The notes under the pieces were generated by a model. The model was not told the DNA's origin and ran no database searches. It was given only the letters and a program-made list of their open reading frames with translations. The translations under genes and the position numbers were made by a program. From Desulfitobacterium_A nosdiversum (GTDB taxonomy: Bacteria > Bacillota > Desulfitobacteriia > Desulfitobacteriales > Desulfitobacteriaceae), in assembly GCF_049860565.1 (NCBI RefSeq), contig NZ_CP172056.1, positions 3,224,001 to 3,288,000 on the forward strand: a DNA stretch of 64,000 nucleotides. Reading direction: 5' to 3'. Below, piece after piece: positions 30,722 to 40,848 of the stretch (the stretch's first letter is position 1; the number at the start of each line of letters is the position of its first letter).

Positions 30722-31327
30722 TTATATGCCCATTCTCTTTTTTATTCTTGCCAAAATATTTTCTAACTGTATCACTGTATTTTCCCACGTACCTGAGTTA
30801 TCAATCACAATATCCGCTAATTTTATTTTATCCTCTAAGGGCCACTGAGCTTTTATTCTAAGTTCAGCCTCAGCCCGAGTATAAGAATCTCGCTTCATCA
30901 CCCTCTCTACCTGAATCTCCGGTGTGACCCAGACAACCCAAACTTCATTCATGGATGAATTGAAACCTGCCTCAAAAAGAAGCGGCACATCCCAAACACA
31001 AAGCTTTTCCCCTGCTGCAGCTAAAGCCATTTGCTCACTAAACATCTTCCCTTTAACAAGAGGGTGAAGAATTTCTTCCAAGAGCTTTCTCGCTTCCGGA
31101 TGATCAAAAACCTTTGTACCCAAAGCTTTGCGGTTTATCTTCCCCTGATGATCCAATATATCCTGACCAAAAGCCTGGGCAATACGTCGGATCGTTGGTT
31201 GATCCTCACTAAGCAGCCGATGAACAGTCTGATCCGCATCCAAAACAGGTATAGCTTGTTTTTTCAACCACAGACTGACCGAAGATTTTCCGCTGCCGAT
31301 CCCTCCGCTTAACCCAATAGTCCACAT
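30722..31327 (-). CDS. coaE: Dephospho-CoA kinase
   Basis: Last step of CoA synthesis. P-loop GLSGGIGSGKSSVS at residues 4-17, CoA-binding DADQTVHRLL, and LLFEAGFNSSMNEVWVVWV with the later RxxSYTRAEAELRI segment typical of CoaE. 201 residues, family length. It is located in a polA-mutM-ABC-F-ytaF-coaE-SLT block on the minus strand. Confidence 0.95.
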   Translation of the reverse strand: MWTIGLSGGIGSGKSSVSLWLKKQAIPVLDADQTVHRLLSEDQPTIRRIAQAFGQDILDHQGKINRKALGTKVFDHPEARKLLEEILHPLVKGKMFSEQMALAAAGEKLCVWDVPLLFEAGFNSSMNEVWVVWVTPEIQVERVMKRDSYTRAEAELRIKAQWPLEDKIKLADIVIDNSGTWENTVIQLENILARIKKRMGI

Positions 31328-31351
31328 TCTTCCACCTCATATATTATACTA

Positions 31352-32017
31352 TCATATCAATTTGCCTAATCCAATGATTATCAGCATTGTTCCGGGTAAG
31401 AATCCAATTCGCTTAAGTACTTGCTCAGAAACAATTCCAGTTACAAGCTGTCCGAGTAATAACATCAAAATCTGTGTAAGTGCAACAAGGAAGATCATCG
31501 GCAATGAGTGAACAATCCCCGCCGATACACCAACCGCCAGGCCTGAAGCAAAAGCATCCAGAGATAAAGCTGTTCCTAATAATGCGCTTTCCTTAATCGA
31601 AATACTCCCTGACCCATCAAGGTCTGCTTGCTCCGGATATCTAAGTACTTGAATGACTATTCCCAAAAATTCAAATTGGAATTTAATAATGGGTTCTTCA
31701 GCAGCTACATTAAATGTTGATACTGATATCGCTTCAACTTCACCATTGTTCCTTTGTCGGAAAGCCCTAATGACCTGAAGAGACCCCAAGCTTAACAAGA
31801 TTACCGCACCTAAAACATTCGGGGGGAGGAACTTGATCCAAAGAACAAACCATCCGCCGAAAAGTACTGCCGAGCTCATGGCAATAATAGTACAAAACGC
31901 AATCATTAACATGGACGCCCAGGGAATACGAATCCTTCGTAATCCATATGACATTCCAACACCAAATCCATCTAGGCTTAAAGCTAATGCCAATAAAATT
32001 GCTGTCCCCATATTCAT
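31352..32017 (-). CDS. ytaF: Sporulation membrane protein YtaF (MntP-like)
   Basis: 221 residues with six predicted membrane helices in two repeats beginning LALALSLDGFGVGMSYGLR and LGTALSLDAFASGLAVGVS; the repeated LSLDxFxxG motif is typical of YtaF/MntP-type transporters. In Bacillus the gene lies in the same polA-mutM-ytaF-coaE neighbourhood and is sporulation-linked. A metal-efflux role is inferred from MntP homology only. Confidence 0.88.
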   Translation of the reverse strand: MNMGTAILLALALSLDGFGVGMSYGLRRIRIPWASMLMIAFCTIIAMSSAVLFGGWFVLWIKFLPPNVLGAVILLSLGSLQVIRAFRQRNNGEVEAISVSTFNVAAEEPIIKFQFEFLGIVIQVLRYPEQADLDGSGSISIKESALLGTALSLDAFASGLAVGVSAGIVHSLPMIFLVALTQILMLLLGQLVTGIVSEQVLKRIGFLPGTMLIIIGLGKLI

Positions 32018-32108
32018 CCTCCTTTTTACGGTTAGGATAATATATGGGGCACCTCACAGACGGGTGCTTTTCTATGCCTTGGACTTTGGGTTTCTCGTGC
32101 CAGATTTC

Positions 32109-33986
32109 TTAAACTGAGAGCTCTAACCACTCCATCATTATTGTATCCAACTGTTCTTTTACTTTATCGTACTCTTGCTGGAATTCCATAGCTTTCTCAT
32201 AATTTGCCGCAGTTTGAGCAAGTGCCTCTTCGATTCCTTTGAGATTTTCTTCTAACTCCGCAATCTGTTTTTCTAAATTGAGAATACGTTTATTCCTTTT
32301 TTGTGTTTCGCGGTCACGTATACCTTTTTCGCGATTTGATGCGGGATCAGCCGAAGAATTGAGTGATACTGAAGAAACTGAGTTTGATAAATTCGCTGCT
32401 GCAGCCTCAGCCTCTTCCTGAACTTGTGCTTTATACTCGCTGTAATTACCTTCGTACAGTTGAAGACCTGTTGGTTTTAAGTGGGCAATTTTATTAACCA
32501 CTCTGTCCAAAAAATAACGGTCATGCGAAACAATGAGTAGTGTACCTTCATAGTCTGCCAAAGCTTCTTCTAAGACATCACGCATTTTTGTATCAAGGTG
32601 ATTTGTCGGCTCATCCAGCAAAAGCAGATTGCCCTGAGCCAAAAAAAGCTTAGCCAAAGCCAGACGGCTTTTTTCACCGCCGCTTAAAACGCTGACCGGT
32701 TTAAAAACCTCTTCACCGATAAAGCCAAAACGCGCTAAAAGATTGCGAATTTCGGGATCCTTTAAGGAAGAAGCATTACGGATTTCGTCAATGGTTGTCC
32801 CGCAAAGATTGAGCTCCTCATGTTCCTGTGAATAGTAGCCGATCTGAACCTTTGCTCCTAAGCGTATCTCCCCTTCAAAAGGGATTTTTTCTGAAATGGC
32901 CTTAAGCAGGGTCGTCTTGCCGATTCCATTCTTACCTAGGAGTGCAACCCGATCCCCTCTGCGCAATTCCATTTCCACTTCGGTAAAGAGCGTACGATCC
33001 CCAAAACGAACCCCTACATCTTCAAGCATAAGAACCTTGTCACCGCTGCGTGTACCTGCCTGAAAATCGAAATGGACTTCCCGTCCTGATTTCGAGGTTT
33101 GGATCGGCTTAAGCTTATTTAACTGTATTTCTCTTCCTCGTGCCTGTTTTGCGTTAACACCCGCTTTATTCCTCCGGATATATTCTTCAAGCCGGCTTAT
33201 CTTTTTATTGAGTTTTTCTGCTTCCCGCTCCAATGTTTTTTCTTCAAGTGCTCGCTGAAGCTCATACTCGGAATAATTGCCCGTATATTCTTTCAACGTC
33301 CCATTTTCGAGGTGAAGAATCTTTTGGGCAATTCGGTCAAGAAAATAGCGATCGTGAGAAACAACGAAGACCGCCCCTGCATACCCGCGCAAAAAATTTT
33401 CCAGCCATTCTAAGGCGTCCATATCTAAGTGGTTCGTAGGTTCATCAAGAACCAGAAGCTCAGGCGCACTCAGTAATAGTTTGCTTAAGGCTAAGCGTGT
33501 TTTCTGTCCCCCGCTTAAACGACCGACATCGGTTTTTGTTTCATTTTCCAAGCCTAATCCCGCTAAAATCCTTCGGATTTGAGCTTCTAAAGCATAACCT
33601 CCAGCACGCTCATACGCTTCTGTTAAAAGACTGTATTGCTCAAACACTTTATCCTCTGTTGTTTCAGCCATCCGCTGTTCAAGCGTCCTCATCTGTTCCC
33701 GCATCTGAATGATTTCCGAACGCTCCTCCAACATGCTTTCCCAAACGGTACCGTTCCCCTTCAGCAGTGGATTCTGAGGAAGGTAACCATAGGAACACGT
33801 AATTTGAACCTGCCCGCTCTCCAATCGTAATTCTCCCAGACAGGCCCGAAGCAAAGTTGTTTTACCCGCACCGTTAGGACCCACCAACCCTATCTTTTCT
33901 CCGGGTTCTATGCCGAAGGTCACTTGCCGGAAGAGGGGTTCTCCAGAAATATCGACTCCGCAGTTCCGGCAGTACAGTATGCTCAT
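32109..33986 (-). CDS. ABC-F family ATPase
   Basis: 625 residues with two ATP-binding cassettes and no membrane helices. Walker A GLVGPNGAGKTTLL and GKNGIGKTTLL, signatures RLSGGQKTRLAL and VLSGGEKSRLAL, Walker B/LLDEPTNHLD twice. A charged linker between the cassettes and a C-terminal coiled coil (RILNLEKQIAELEENLKG) match the YdiF/Uup type. ABC-F proteins act on the ribosome E-site or protect it from antibiotics; which applies here cannot be told. Confidence 0.92.
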   Translation of the reverse strand: MSILYCRNCGVDISGEPLFRQVTFGIEPGEKIGLVGPNGAGKTTLLRACLGELRLESGQVQITCSYGYLPQNPLLKGNGTVWESMLEERSEIIQMREQMRTLEQRMAETTEDKVFEQYSLLTEAYERAGGYALEAQIRRILAGLGLENETKTDVGRLSGGQKTRLALSKLLLSAPELLVLDEPTNHLDMDALEWLENFLRGYAGAVFVVSHDRYFLDRIAQKILHLENGTLKEYTGNYSEYELQRALEEKTLEREAEKLNKKISRLEEYIRRNKAGVNAKQARGREIQLNKLKPIQTSKSGREVHFDFQAGTRSGDKVLMLEDVGVRFGDRTLFTEVEMELRRGDRVALLGKNGIGKTTLLKAISEKIPFEGEIRLGAKVQIGYYSQEHEELNLCGTTIDEIRNASSLKDPEIRNLLARFGFIGEEVFKPVSVLSGGEKSRLALAKLFLAQGNLLLLDEPTNHLDTKMRDVLEEALADYEGTLLIVSHDRYFLDRVVNKIAHLKPTGLQLYEGNYSEYKAQVQEEAEAAAANLSNSVSSVSLNSSADPASNREKGIRDRETQKRNKRILNLEKQIAELEENLKGIEEALAQTAANYEKAMEFQQEYDKVKEQLDTIMMEWLELSV

Positions 33987-34028
33987 GATCGAAAAAACTC
34001 CCTCGCTATAATCACTTATGGACTGTTT

Positions 34029-34850
34029 TTAATGTTGGCAGTGTGAACAAAAGACAGTCGTCCTGCCCCCTAAGCGTTTGCGGACAAGAATTTTCCCGCA
34101 GGTCGTACATTTTTCTCCCCCGCGCCCATAAACCTGAAGAGATCTTTGAAAGCTGCCTTTTTCCCCATTTGCATCCCGGTAATCGCGAAAGGATGTCCCC
34201 CGGGAGTCAATTCCGGCTTGCAGCACCTTTTGAATTGCTGCATGAAGGGCCTTGAGCTCTTTAGGTTTTAAGGAATTAGCAGCTCTTTCCGGCGATAATC
34301 CTGCTAAAAATAGCGATTCATCCGCATAAATATTTCCCAAGCCTGCAACTGCCTTCTGATCGAGCAAAGCAATTTTCAAGGCTACACTTCGATTCTTTAA
34401 GCGCTGCCCCAGCTCTTTTGGGGTAAAGTTCGGGTCGAATGGTTCTGGACCAAGCACACATAAAGAAGGATGCTTTGTGCACTGCTCAGTGGGAACAAGC
34501 AGTATCCGGCCAAATTTGCGGGTGTCCGTAAAATGCAGTTCTCCCTTGGATAACTTGAAAACCACATGGGTATGTTTTTCCGGCTCCCGCTCTTCTTCAT
34601 AATAGTTCAGTCGTCCGGTCATCCGCATATGGGCAAGCAGAGTCCAATCTTCATCTAAGTGGATCAGAAGATATTTGCCTCTTCGATCTATACTGAGAAT
34701 TTGCCGTCCCCTAACCCCCTGTTCAAACGGGATAGCCTCCCAGCCTCGGACCGCTCCGGGCCAACGTAAAATAACATCATCAATTGTTTGATTAAGAACA
34801 TGTTGAGCCAACGTTCGACGAATCGTTTCCACTTCCGGTAATTCAGGCAT
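34029..34850 (-). CDS. mutM: Formamidopyrimidine-DNA glycosylase
   Basis: Base-excision repair of 8-oxoguanine and formamidopyrimidines. The N-terminus MPELPEVETIRR provides the catalytic Pro and Glu, GLGNIYADESLF is the helix-two-turn-helix, and the C-terminal zinc finger is CTTCGKILV...FCSHCQ. 273 residues. It lies 43 nt after polA, a conserved Gram-positive arrangement. Confidence 0.96.
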   Translation of the reverse strand: MPELPEVETIRRTLAQHVLNQTIDDVILRWPGAVRGWEAIPFEQGVRGRQILSIDRRGKYLLIHLDEDWTLLAHMRMTGRLNYYEEEREPEKHTHVVFKLSKGELHFTDTRKFGRILLVPTEQCTKHPSLCVLGPEPFDPNFTPKELGQRLKNRSVALKIALLDQKAVAGLGNIYADESLFLAGLSPERAANSLKPKELKALHAAIQKVLQAGIDSRGTSFRDYRDANGEKGSFQRSLQVYGRGGEKCTTCGKILVRKRLGGRTTVFCSHCQH

Positions 34851-34893
34851 ATTATTTCATCTCACCTTAAGAACTTTCTCAATCTATAACTTC

Positions 34894-37578
34894 TCATTTA
34901 TCTGTAAAAAACGGCTCCATTTCATACCAATTTCTTCCGGTTTTACATTCTACTGTTAACGGAACAGAAAGAGGGAATGCATTCTCCATTTCTTCCTTCA
35001 CAATTTTCGCAACCTGATCAAGCTCTTCCGGTGCAACTTGAACCACCAGTTCATCGTGTACTTGTAAAAGAACATCCGCCTGAAAGGGTTCTAAGGCTTG
35101 AACGACTCCGAGCATTGCCAGTTTCATAATATCCGCTGCCGTTCCCTGAATCGGGGTATTCATGGCAATCCGTTCACCAAACTGACGCTGATTTCGATTG
35201 GGATGGCGAAGCTCTGGAATCCGTCTTAACCGATTTAACAGAGTCCGAACTTCTCCTTCTTCTTTCGCTTGAATAACAACCTCAGCTAAGTAACGCTTGA
35301 CTCCAGAATACCGGTCAAAATACTTCTCAATATAATACTTCGCTTCTTTCCGCGGAATCCCTACATCCCTAGAAAGCCCAAATTCCGTCAACCCATAGAC
35401 AAGCCCGAAATTGACAGCCTTTGCTTTCCGGCGCATATCCTTTGTAACTTCCTCCATCGGCACGCCGAAAACTTCAGACGCTGTCCGGGTATGGACATCC
35501 TGACCCAGAGCAAATGACTCGGAAAGTACTTCATCCTTAGAATAATGAGCTAGAATACGAAGCTCAATTTGAGAATAATCAGCTGAGAGCAGCACCCAAT
35601 CCTTATGGGGAGCTTGGAAAACTTTTCTTAGAAGTCTGCCCTGCTCCAAGCGAATCGGGATATTTTGAAGATTGGGTTCTGTACTGGATAATCGTCCGGT
35701 CGCAGTAACCGTTTGCTGGAAGGTTGTATGAATTTTTCCCTCCTTAATCTGCGCCAGCAGGCCATTGACATAAGTCGACATCAGCTTGCTCAATTGACGA
35801 TAATCCAGAACGTTCTCAACTATAGGATGAGACATTTTAAGCTCTTCAAGTGTTTCCGCGTCGGTTGAATATCCCGTTTTTGTCTTTTTGACGGGGGGCA
35901 AGCCGAGAGTCTCGAAAAGAACATGCCCGAGCTGATGCGGAGAATTGAGGTTAAACGATTCTCCGGCCAGCAAATAGATCTCCTGTTCCAAACGCTGCAG
36001 TTCCGTGGTCAAACCTTCGCCAAACGATTTCAGTTGTTCCGCATCAACGCCAATACCGGTTCTCTCCATTCGAGCCAATACGAAGCTTAGAGGTTCTTCC
36101 ACTTGGTGCAGCAATGCCGTTAAGCCGAGTTCTTCTAAGGTTTCTTTATAACGATCTGCCACTTGTGCAAGGGCTGAAACTTCTTCCGTAAGACTTGAAA
36201 AATCAGGATACCCGGGAACATATTCTCGAACCAGTTCCACTGCGTCGAATTTAGTTCGGGTGGGATTAATAAGATAAGCTGCCAGACTTAAATCCAAGCT
36301 GACACCCCGCAATGTCATTTCTTCATTCTGCAGGACACTATATAAAGCTTTCCCATCACCCACTGTCTTCGAAACCTCAGAATCCTCTAAAAATGAAGCA
36401 AATGAGCGTTTAACTGCTGGATCTGCTTCTGCCCAGAGTAGGCTGTACGTATTTTTCTGAACGGCAATTCCCCATTCAAGCACACGGCTCCAATGAGGAT
36501 TTCCAGGTGTAATTTTGTATGACAAGGTAACCGGCTGCTTGGCGGCTCTCCAATTGTCAAGCTGTTGAATCCATTCCTCGGAATTTAATTCTTTAGCAGG
36601 CCAACCATCAAGCAGTGTATTTGTATTTGTATTTTCACTGCTTGCTGTTTCTGGATTATCTTGATTATCTGCATTCTCAGTGCTTGCCTCTTTTGAATCA
36701 TCTAAGTTTTCTGCATGATTTTGGTGCCAAATGCGAGCGACATTTTTCAGTGTATATTTATCCAAAACCGTTGCAAATTCCGCTTCATCTGGTCGGCGAT
36801 AGCTAAACTTTTCAAGATCCATTTCCAAAGGGACTTCATGAAGCATGGTTGCAAGTTTTTTGCTTAGGCGGGCCTGATCCGCATAAGTCCTTATATTTTC
36901 CTGAAGCTTTTTCCCTTTTATTTCATCGCTATGAGCCAAAACGTTCTCGACTGTTTCATATTCTCCGAGGAGCTTTAACGCTGTTTTTTCACCTACTCCG
37001 GGTATCCCTGGAATATTATCCGATGCATCACCCATCAACCCTTTTAGATCAATGATTTGAGCAGGCCGAAGCTGATACTTCGCATAAAGCGCTTCTTCAT
37101 TGTACTCATCCACTTCGCTGATACCTTTACGTGTTAAATAAACCGTTGTTTTGGGCGATATAAGCTGCAACGCATCCCTGTCACCCGTATAAATCTGGAC
37201 ATTCCAGTCGCGTTCTTCCGCTTTCGTTGTTACTGTGGCAATCAGATCATCTGCTTCATATCCGGCGCATTCAATAATGGGGACTGCAAATGCGGCGAGC
37301 ACTTCTTTTAAGTAATCAAACTGAGGTCTCAAGGCATCAGGCGTTTCTTTACGATTCCCCTTATATGCCGCAAATTGTTCAATCCGCACCGTTGCCTTTG
37401 TTTTATCAAAGGCAACAATCCAATAATCCGGTTTTTGTTCAGCCAAAAGCCGGAGAAGCATGGTCATGAAGCCATGCAAAACATTGGTAGGTTTGCCCTC
37501 TTTCGTTGTCAGCATGGGCAATGCATAAAAAGCCCGGTTAGCCAGGCTGTTTCCATCGAGAATTAGGATTTTCGACAT
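34894..37578 (-). CDS. polA: DNA polymerase I
   Basis: 894 residues. The N-terminal 5'-nuclease domain (LILDGNSLANRAFYALP, AGYEADDLIAT, GDASDNIPGIPGVGEKTA), a middle 3'-5' exonuclease-like domain and the C-terminal family A polymerase (LSADYSQIELRILAH, RRKAKAVNFGLVYG, LLQVHDELVV) are all present. In the middle domain the metal-binding DxE motif is absent (SYKIT in place of FDTET) and other exo residues are missing, so proofreading is lost, as is usual in Bacilli/Clostridia. It handles gap repair and Okazaki primer removal. Confidence 0.97.
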   Translation of the reverse strand: MSKILILDGNSLANRAFYALPMLTTKEGKPTNVLHGFMTMLLRLLAEQKPDYWIVAFDKTKATVRIEQFAAYKGNRKETPDALRPQFDYLKEVLAAFAVPIIECAGYEADDLIATVTTKAEERDWNVQIYTGDRDALQLISPKTTVYLTRKGISEVDEYNEEALYAKYQLRPAQIIDLKGLMGDASDNIPGIPGVGEKTALKLLGEYETVENVLAHSDEIKGKKLQENIRTYADQARLSKKLATMLHEVPLEMDLEKFSYRRPDEAEFATVLDKYTLKNVARIWHQNHAENLDDSKEASTENADNQDNPETASSENTNTNTLLDGWPAKELNSEEWIQQLDNWRAAKQPVTLSYKITPGNPHWSRVLEWGIAVQKNTYSLLWAEADPAVKRSFASFLEDSEVSKTVGDGKALYSVLQNEEMTLRGVSLDLSLAAYLINPTRTKFDAVELVREYVPGYPDFSSLTEEVSALAQVADRYKETLEELGLTALLHQVEEPLSFVLARMERTGIGVDAEQLKSFGEGLTTELQRLEQEIYLLAGESFNLNSPHQLGHVLFETLGLPPVKKTKTGYSTDAETLEELKMSHPIVENVLDYRQLSKLMSTYVNGLLAQIKEGKIHTTFQQTVTATGRLSSTEPNLQNIPIRLEQGRLLRKVFQAPHKDWVLLSADYSQIELRILAHYSKDEVLSESFALGQDVHTRTASEVFGVPMEEVTKDMRRKAKAVNFGLVYGLTEFGLSRDVGIPRKEAKYYIEKYFDRYSGVKRYLAEVVIQAKEEGEVRTLLNRLRRIPELRHPNRNQRQFGERIAMNTPIQGTAADIMKLAMLGVVQALEPFQADVLLQVHDELVVQVAPEELDQVAKIVKEEMENAFPLSVPLTVECKTGRNWYEMEPFFTDK

Positions 37579-37705
37579 ATAAAAACCCCTTTCTTACCGA
37601 CAATACTATATCATACTGATACATCTTGTGCCAATTCAACATCAAAAAAGCTTCCAGCAAATTATAATCGCACTGAAAGCATGTTCTAATAGCATGTAGA
37701 TATTA

Positions 37706-38566
37706 TTAACTCCTAGAAATTCTTTTTATATTTACTTCTGATAAACGTTCATATAATTCCTCTTTGGTTCTCGGCAGAGCGGAATCTGCAGCGAACAACC
37801 CCATCTGAATCAATTGATCATGCAGCTCCACAAGCCAAGGAAGACTTAAATCTGCAGCCTTGATGATATCTTCTGCGCAGAAAATCTCTTCTGGTTTACC
37901 TTCTTTAAGCAATTGTCCTTCTTTCATAACAAAAAGCTTATCTGCCCATGAATAAGCTAAATCAACATCATGGGTTGAAATGATAATTGTCTTCCCATTT
38001 TGACTCAGCTCATTAAGAAGCTCCATAAATTCGCGTGCATGCCGCGGATCTAACCATGCAGTCGGTTCATCAAAAATTATAACTTCAGGTTCCATGGCTA
38101 GGATATCGGCAATGGAAACCCTTTTCTTTTGCCCAAAACTCAGCATATGAGTTGGTCGATCGATAAGATCACTTGTTTCTGTGTCCTGAAGAGCCTTATC
38201 CACTAAACGGCGCACTTCGGCAGAATTTATACCAAGATTCATTGGGCCAAAAGACACCTCTTGCAAGACACTTGCCGAAAAGAGCTGGCTGTCTGGATCT
38301 TGAAACACTATCCCCACCTTACTGCGAAGATTCTTTAGTTCAGCACCTTTATAAGAAATAGCTTGTCCTTTGAAGTAAATGCTGCCCTTTCGAGGTTTAA
38401 GTATACCGTTAAAATGTAAAAACAGCGTCGTTTTCCCAGCTCCATTTGAACCAAGAACGGCAATTTTTTCACCGCGCTGCATCGCTAAATTTACTTTTCT
38501 TAATGCCTTTGTTCCGTCGGTATACGAAAATTCTAGGTCTACTGCCTCTAAAATCGTTTCAGCCAA
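37706..38566 (-). CDS. cbiO: Cobalt ECF transporter ATPase
   Basis: 286 residues. Walker A AVLGSNGAGKTTLFLH, Q-loop IVFQDPDSQLF, signature MLSFGQKKRVSIA, Walker B VIIFDEPTAWLDP and switch His ISTHDVDLA. It energises Co2+ uptake by CbiMNQ. It overlaps cbiQ by 8 nt as last gene of cbiMNQO, under the cobalamin riboswitch. Confidence 0.95.
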   Translation of the reverse strand: MAETILEAVDLEFSYTDGTKALRKVNLAMQRGEKIAVLGSNGAGKTTLFLHFNGILKPRKGSIYFKGQAISYKGAELKNLRSKVGIVFQDPDSQLFSASVLQEVSFGPMNLGINSAEVRRLVDKALQDTETSDLIDRPTHMLSFGQKKRVSIADILAMEPEVIIFDEPTAWLDPRHAREFMELLNELSQNGKTIIISTHDVDLAYSWADKLFVMKEGQLLKEGKPEEIFCAEDIIKAADLSLPWLVELHDQLIQMGLFAADSALPRTKEELYERLSEVNIKRISRS

Positions 38567-39347
38567 AAAAGTTGCCTCCCTTTAAAATGACGCTGGACAA
38601 AATCAAAACCGACTCGACCATGATGATGAACACAATACTCCGTTTTGAAACCGCAAATTCTTTTTCTAAAACCCGGATCTCACCCTGATAACACCGCGCT
38701 TCCAGCGCTGTTGCAAGCATCTGAGAGCGTTGAATAGATCGTACAAAAATAGCATAAATCAAGTGGCTTATGGATCGAAATGAACTTCTCAAGGTTACGT
38801 AACCCAATCTAGAGCCCTGCGCCATATATATTGCAGCCGCTGACTCCAACAATACGAAAATAAATCGATAGATTAAACTCATCAGTTCAATAAATAGTTT
38901 AGGCATTTTAAGTTTGCGGAGAACGGCTATAATTTCTACCATCGGCGTCGTTAACGCAAGGAAGTAAAGACATGAAACCGTGCCCAGTGATTTGAAAAAA
39001 AGCAGCAAAGCATTATTTATATCCAGGAGGGTTATTCCTATAATATAGCTACCAGATCCCCAATAATATAAAAAATCTTCGATTCTATTCGAAATTGAAA
39101 AAACAAGAGTCAGTTCACCCATCAGCAAAAAAACAATGGGAATTCCCAGTAAATGAATAAAAAACTTAGCTGGAATTCCCGCTTTTACAATAACCAGCCA
39201 TGCCATGATAATCATAGCCAATATAGGGGTATAAATAGATGGCGAACTTAAACAGACGACCATCGTAGTGATCGTCAATGAAAACTTCTCAATAGGATGA
39301 ACTTCCATAAGCTTATTTGCATAAACATACTGATCAATACTTATCAT
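38559..39347 (-). CDS. cbiQ: Cobalt ECF transporter transmembrane subunit
   Basis: 262 residues, about five membrane helices. The cytoplasmic coupling helices carry the AxxxAxxxRG-type motifs (MAQGSRLGYVTL, LATALEARCYQG) that dock on the ATPase. The start overlaps the stop of cbiN by 4 nt. Confidence 0.93.
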   Translation of the reverse strand: MISIDQYVYANKLMEVHPIEKFSLTITTMVVCLSSPSIYTPILAMIIMAWLVIVKAGIPAKFFIHLLGIPIVFLLMGELTLVFSISNRIEDFLYYWGSGSYIIGITLLDINNALLLFFKSLGTVSCLYFLALTTPMVEIIAVLRKLKMPKLFIELMSLIYRFIFVLLESAAAIYMAQGSRLGYVTLRSSFRSISHLIYAIFVRSIQRSQMLATALEARCYQGEIRVLEKEFAVSKRSIVFIIMVESVLILSSVILKGGNFFG

Positions 39348-39643
39348 GAAACTTTCCTTTCATGAGAGTTAGACTTCTTCTGACCTTTTTTATAGCCTAA
39401 ATAAAAACATACAATTCCGCTTCCCGCCGCCGCTTGAACAGCAAAAAGCAAGGACTCTACCTCACTTCCGGGCGGTTGATATATACGCTTAAACCAAGGT
39501 TGATAATTCGGATCAATCCCCTGTATTGCCGTTGTCGCCTTGTCGTCTGCACCGATAAATTCTCCTTTTGAGAAAACTAAAGGCATAAAAATAATCAAGA
39601 CCGCGCAAATGGCCAAAAGGCTGTTTTTTACGTAAGGCTTCAT
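39344..39643 (-). CDS. cbiN: Cobalt transporter accessory protein CbiN
   Basis: 99 residues with an N-terminal and a C-terminal membrane helix and an extracytoplasmic loop (GADDKATTAIQGIDPNYQPWFKRIYQPPGSEVESLLF), the standard CbiN layout. CbiN promotes metal loading of CbiM. Overlaps both neighbours by 4 nt. Confidence 0.93.
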   Translation of the reverse strand: MKPYVKNSLLAICAVLIIFMPLVFSKGEFIGADDKATTAIQGIDPNYQPWFKRIYQPPGSEVESLLFAVQAAAGSGIVCFYLGYKKGQKKSNSHERKVS

Positions 39644-40416
39644 TTTTCCACCTCAAGCTCGGGTTCTTTTTTGCATTGCATCAAAGCTAGTTGTTTTAAC
39701 TCCTTACCACTATAGACGGTTAAGAGATTAAATACTAAGGTAGTGATCAGACCTTCGCTAATCGCCAACGGAATTTGGGTGACCGCAAAAATCCCCATGA
39801 ACTTCAGAGCAGATGCAAATACACCGCCATGGGCTGATGGAAAGGCCAAAGCCAGCTGCATAGCTGTTGTTATATAAGTCATAAGATCTCCCAAAGCTGC
39901 AGCCATAAAAACTGCAATACCTTTTGAAGTCCCTAATCTTTCAAAGAGCTTATATGTACCGTAGGAAACAAAAGGTCCTACAATAGCCATGGAGAATGTA
40001 TTTGCCCCAAGTGTTGTCAGACCGCCGTGGGCTAAAAGAATAGCCTGAAAGATGAGTACGATAACCCCAAGAACACTCATTGCCGTTGGTCCAAAAAGAA
40101 TCGAGCCTAGACCTACACCCGTTGGATGAGAACTGCTCCCAGCAACTGAAGGGATTTTTAAAGCGGACAGGACGAAGATAAAGGCACCTGACATGGCTAA
40201 AAGCATTTTGAGATTCACATTATCTTTAACGGTATTATTGATTGACCGCAATCCTAAATAGAGAAATGGAAGCATGATCATCCACCAAAAGGCTGCCCAG
40301 TTCATAGGGAGAAATCCTTCAGCTATATGCATGGCGTAGGCGTTCTTCGGAAAGATCATAAATACCGATAGACAATAGAATAAAGCAAATGATATGCTTC
40401 TTATTTTCTTCATCAC
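39640..40416 (-). CDS. cbiM: Cobalt ECF transporter substrate-binding membrane protein
   Basis: 258 residues. An N-terminal signal-like helix is followed by the processed N-terminus MHIAEGFLP, whose Met-His provides Co2+ ligands, and SSSHPTGVGLGSILFGP, the second conserved metal site. Seven membrane helices. It is the first gene of cbiMNQO and is preceded by a terminator and cobalamin riboswitch at 40443-40715. The C-terminal cytoplasmic tail is short. Confidence 0.95.
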   Translation of the reverse strand: MMKKIRSISFALFYCLSVFMIFPKNAYAMHIAEGFLPMNWAAFWWMIMLPFLYLGLRSINNTVKDNVNLKMLLAMSGAFIFVLSALKIPSVAGSSSHPTGVGLGSILFGPTAMSVLGVIVLIFQAILLAHGGLTTLGANTFSMAIVGPFVSYGTYKLFERLGTSKGIAVFMAAALGDLMTYITTAMQLALAFPSAHGGVFASALKFMGIFAVTQIPLAISEGLITTLVFNLLTVYSGKELKQLALMQCKKEPELEVEK

Positions 40417-40442
40417 TCAACACTCACCTGTCCTCTATCTGA

Positions 40443-40475
40443 AAAATTTAAAAGCCCTTCACAACAGAAGGGCTT
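40443..40475 (-). terminator. Riboswitch-controlled terminator before cbiM
   Basis: AAGCCCTTC and GAAGGGCTT with a six-base loop are followed on the minus strand by TTTTAAATTTTTC. It sits between the cobalamin aptamer and cbiM, as expected for transcription attenuation by B12. Confidence 0.8.
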
Positions 40476-40554
40476 AGAGCTTGTAACTGTATCTGGTTAA
40501 TGAAATCAAGATACACGCATTACCTCCCTAACATCCCGTAGGTAGTTGTAAGGA

Positions 40555-40715
40555 TTGGAATGAGCAGGTCTCCTGGCTTAAGATCTCCATTAACTTACGT
40601 CTTCCCGAGAATATCTCAGTGACATCCTGTAAGCTAACTCCCTATTACAGTGGCGGGTACCGCGTCAGCTTCTCTGACTTCCCTTTTCAATTTTTCCTTA
40701 GAAAAATTTACTCAT
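40555..40715 (-). ncRNA. Cobalamin riboswitch
   Basis: On the minus strand the order GGGAAGTC...GCGGTACCCGCCACTGT...AGTCAGGA-like region...and the B12 box AAGCCAGGAGACCTGC (near 40563-40578) matches the adenosylcobalamin aptamer. It controls cbiMNQO, so cobalt uptake is turned down when B12 is sufficient. Confidence 0.92.
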
Positions 40716-40848
40716 TTCCGATATTTAATTATTAAGATGATTATAACATCAAATAAAATGGATTTGTAGAGTTGTCCTTAGATTATGCTTATGTAGACAT
40801 GATTTCTAATTCTTTGCGAATATATTCAGGCATGCTGAATAATAAGTC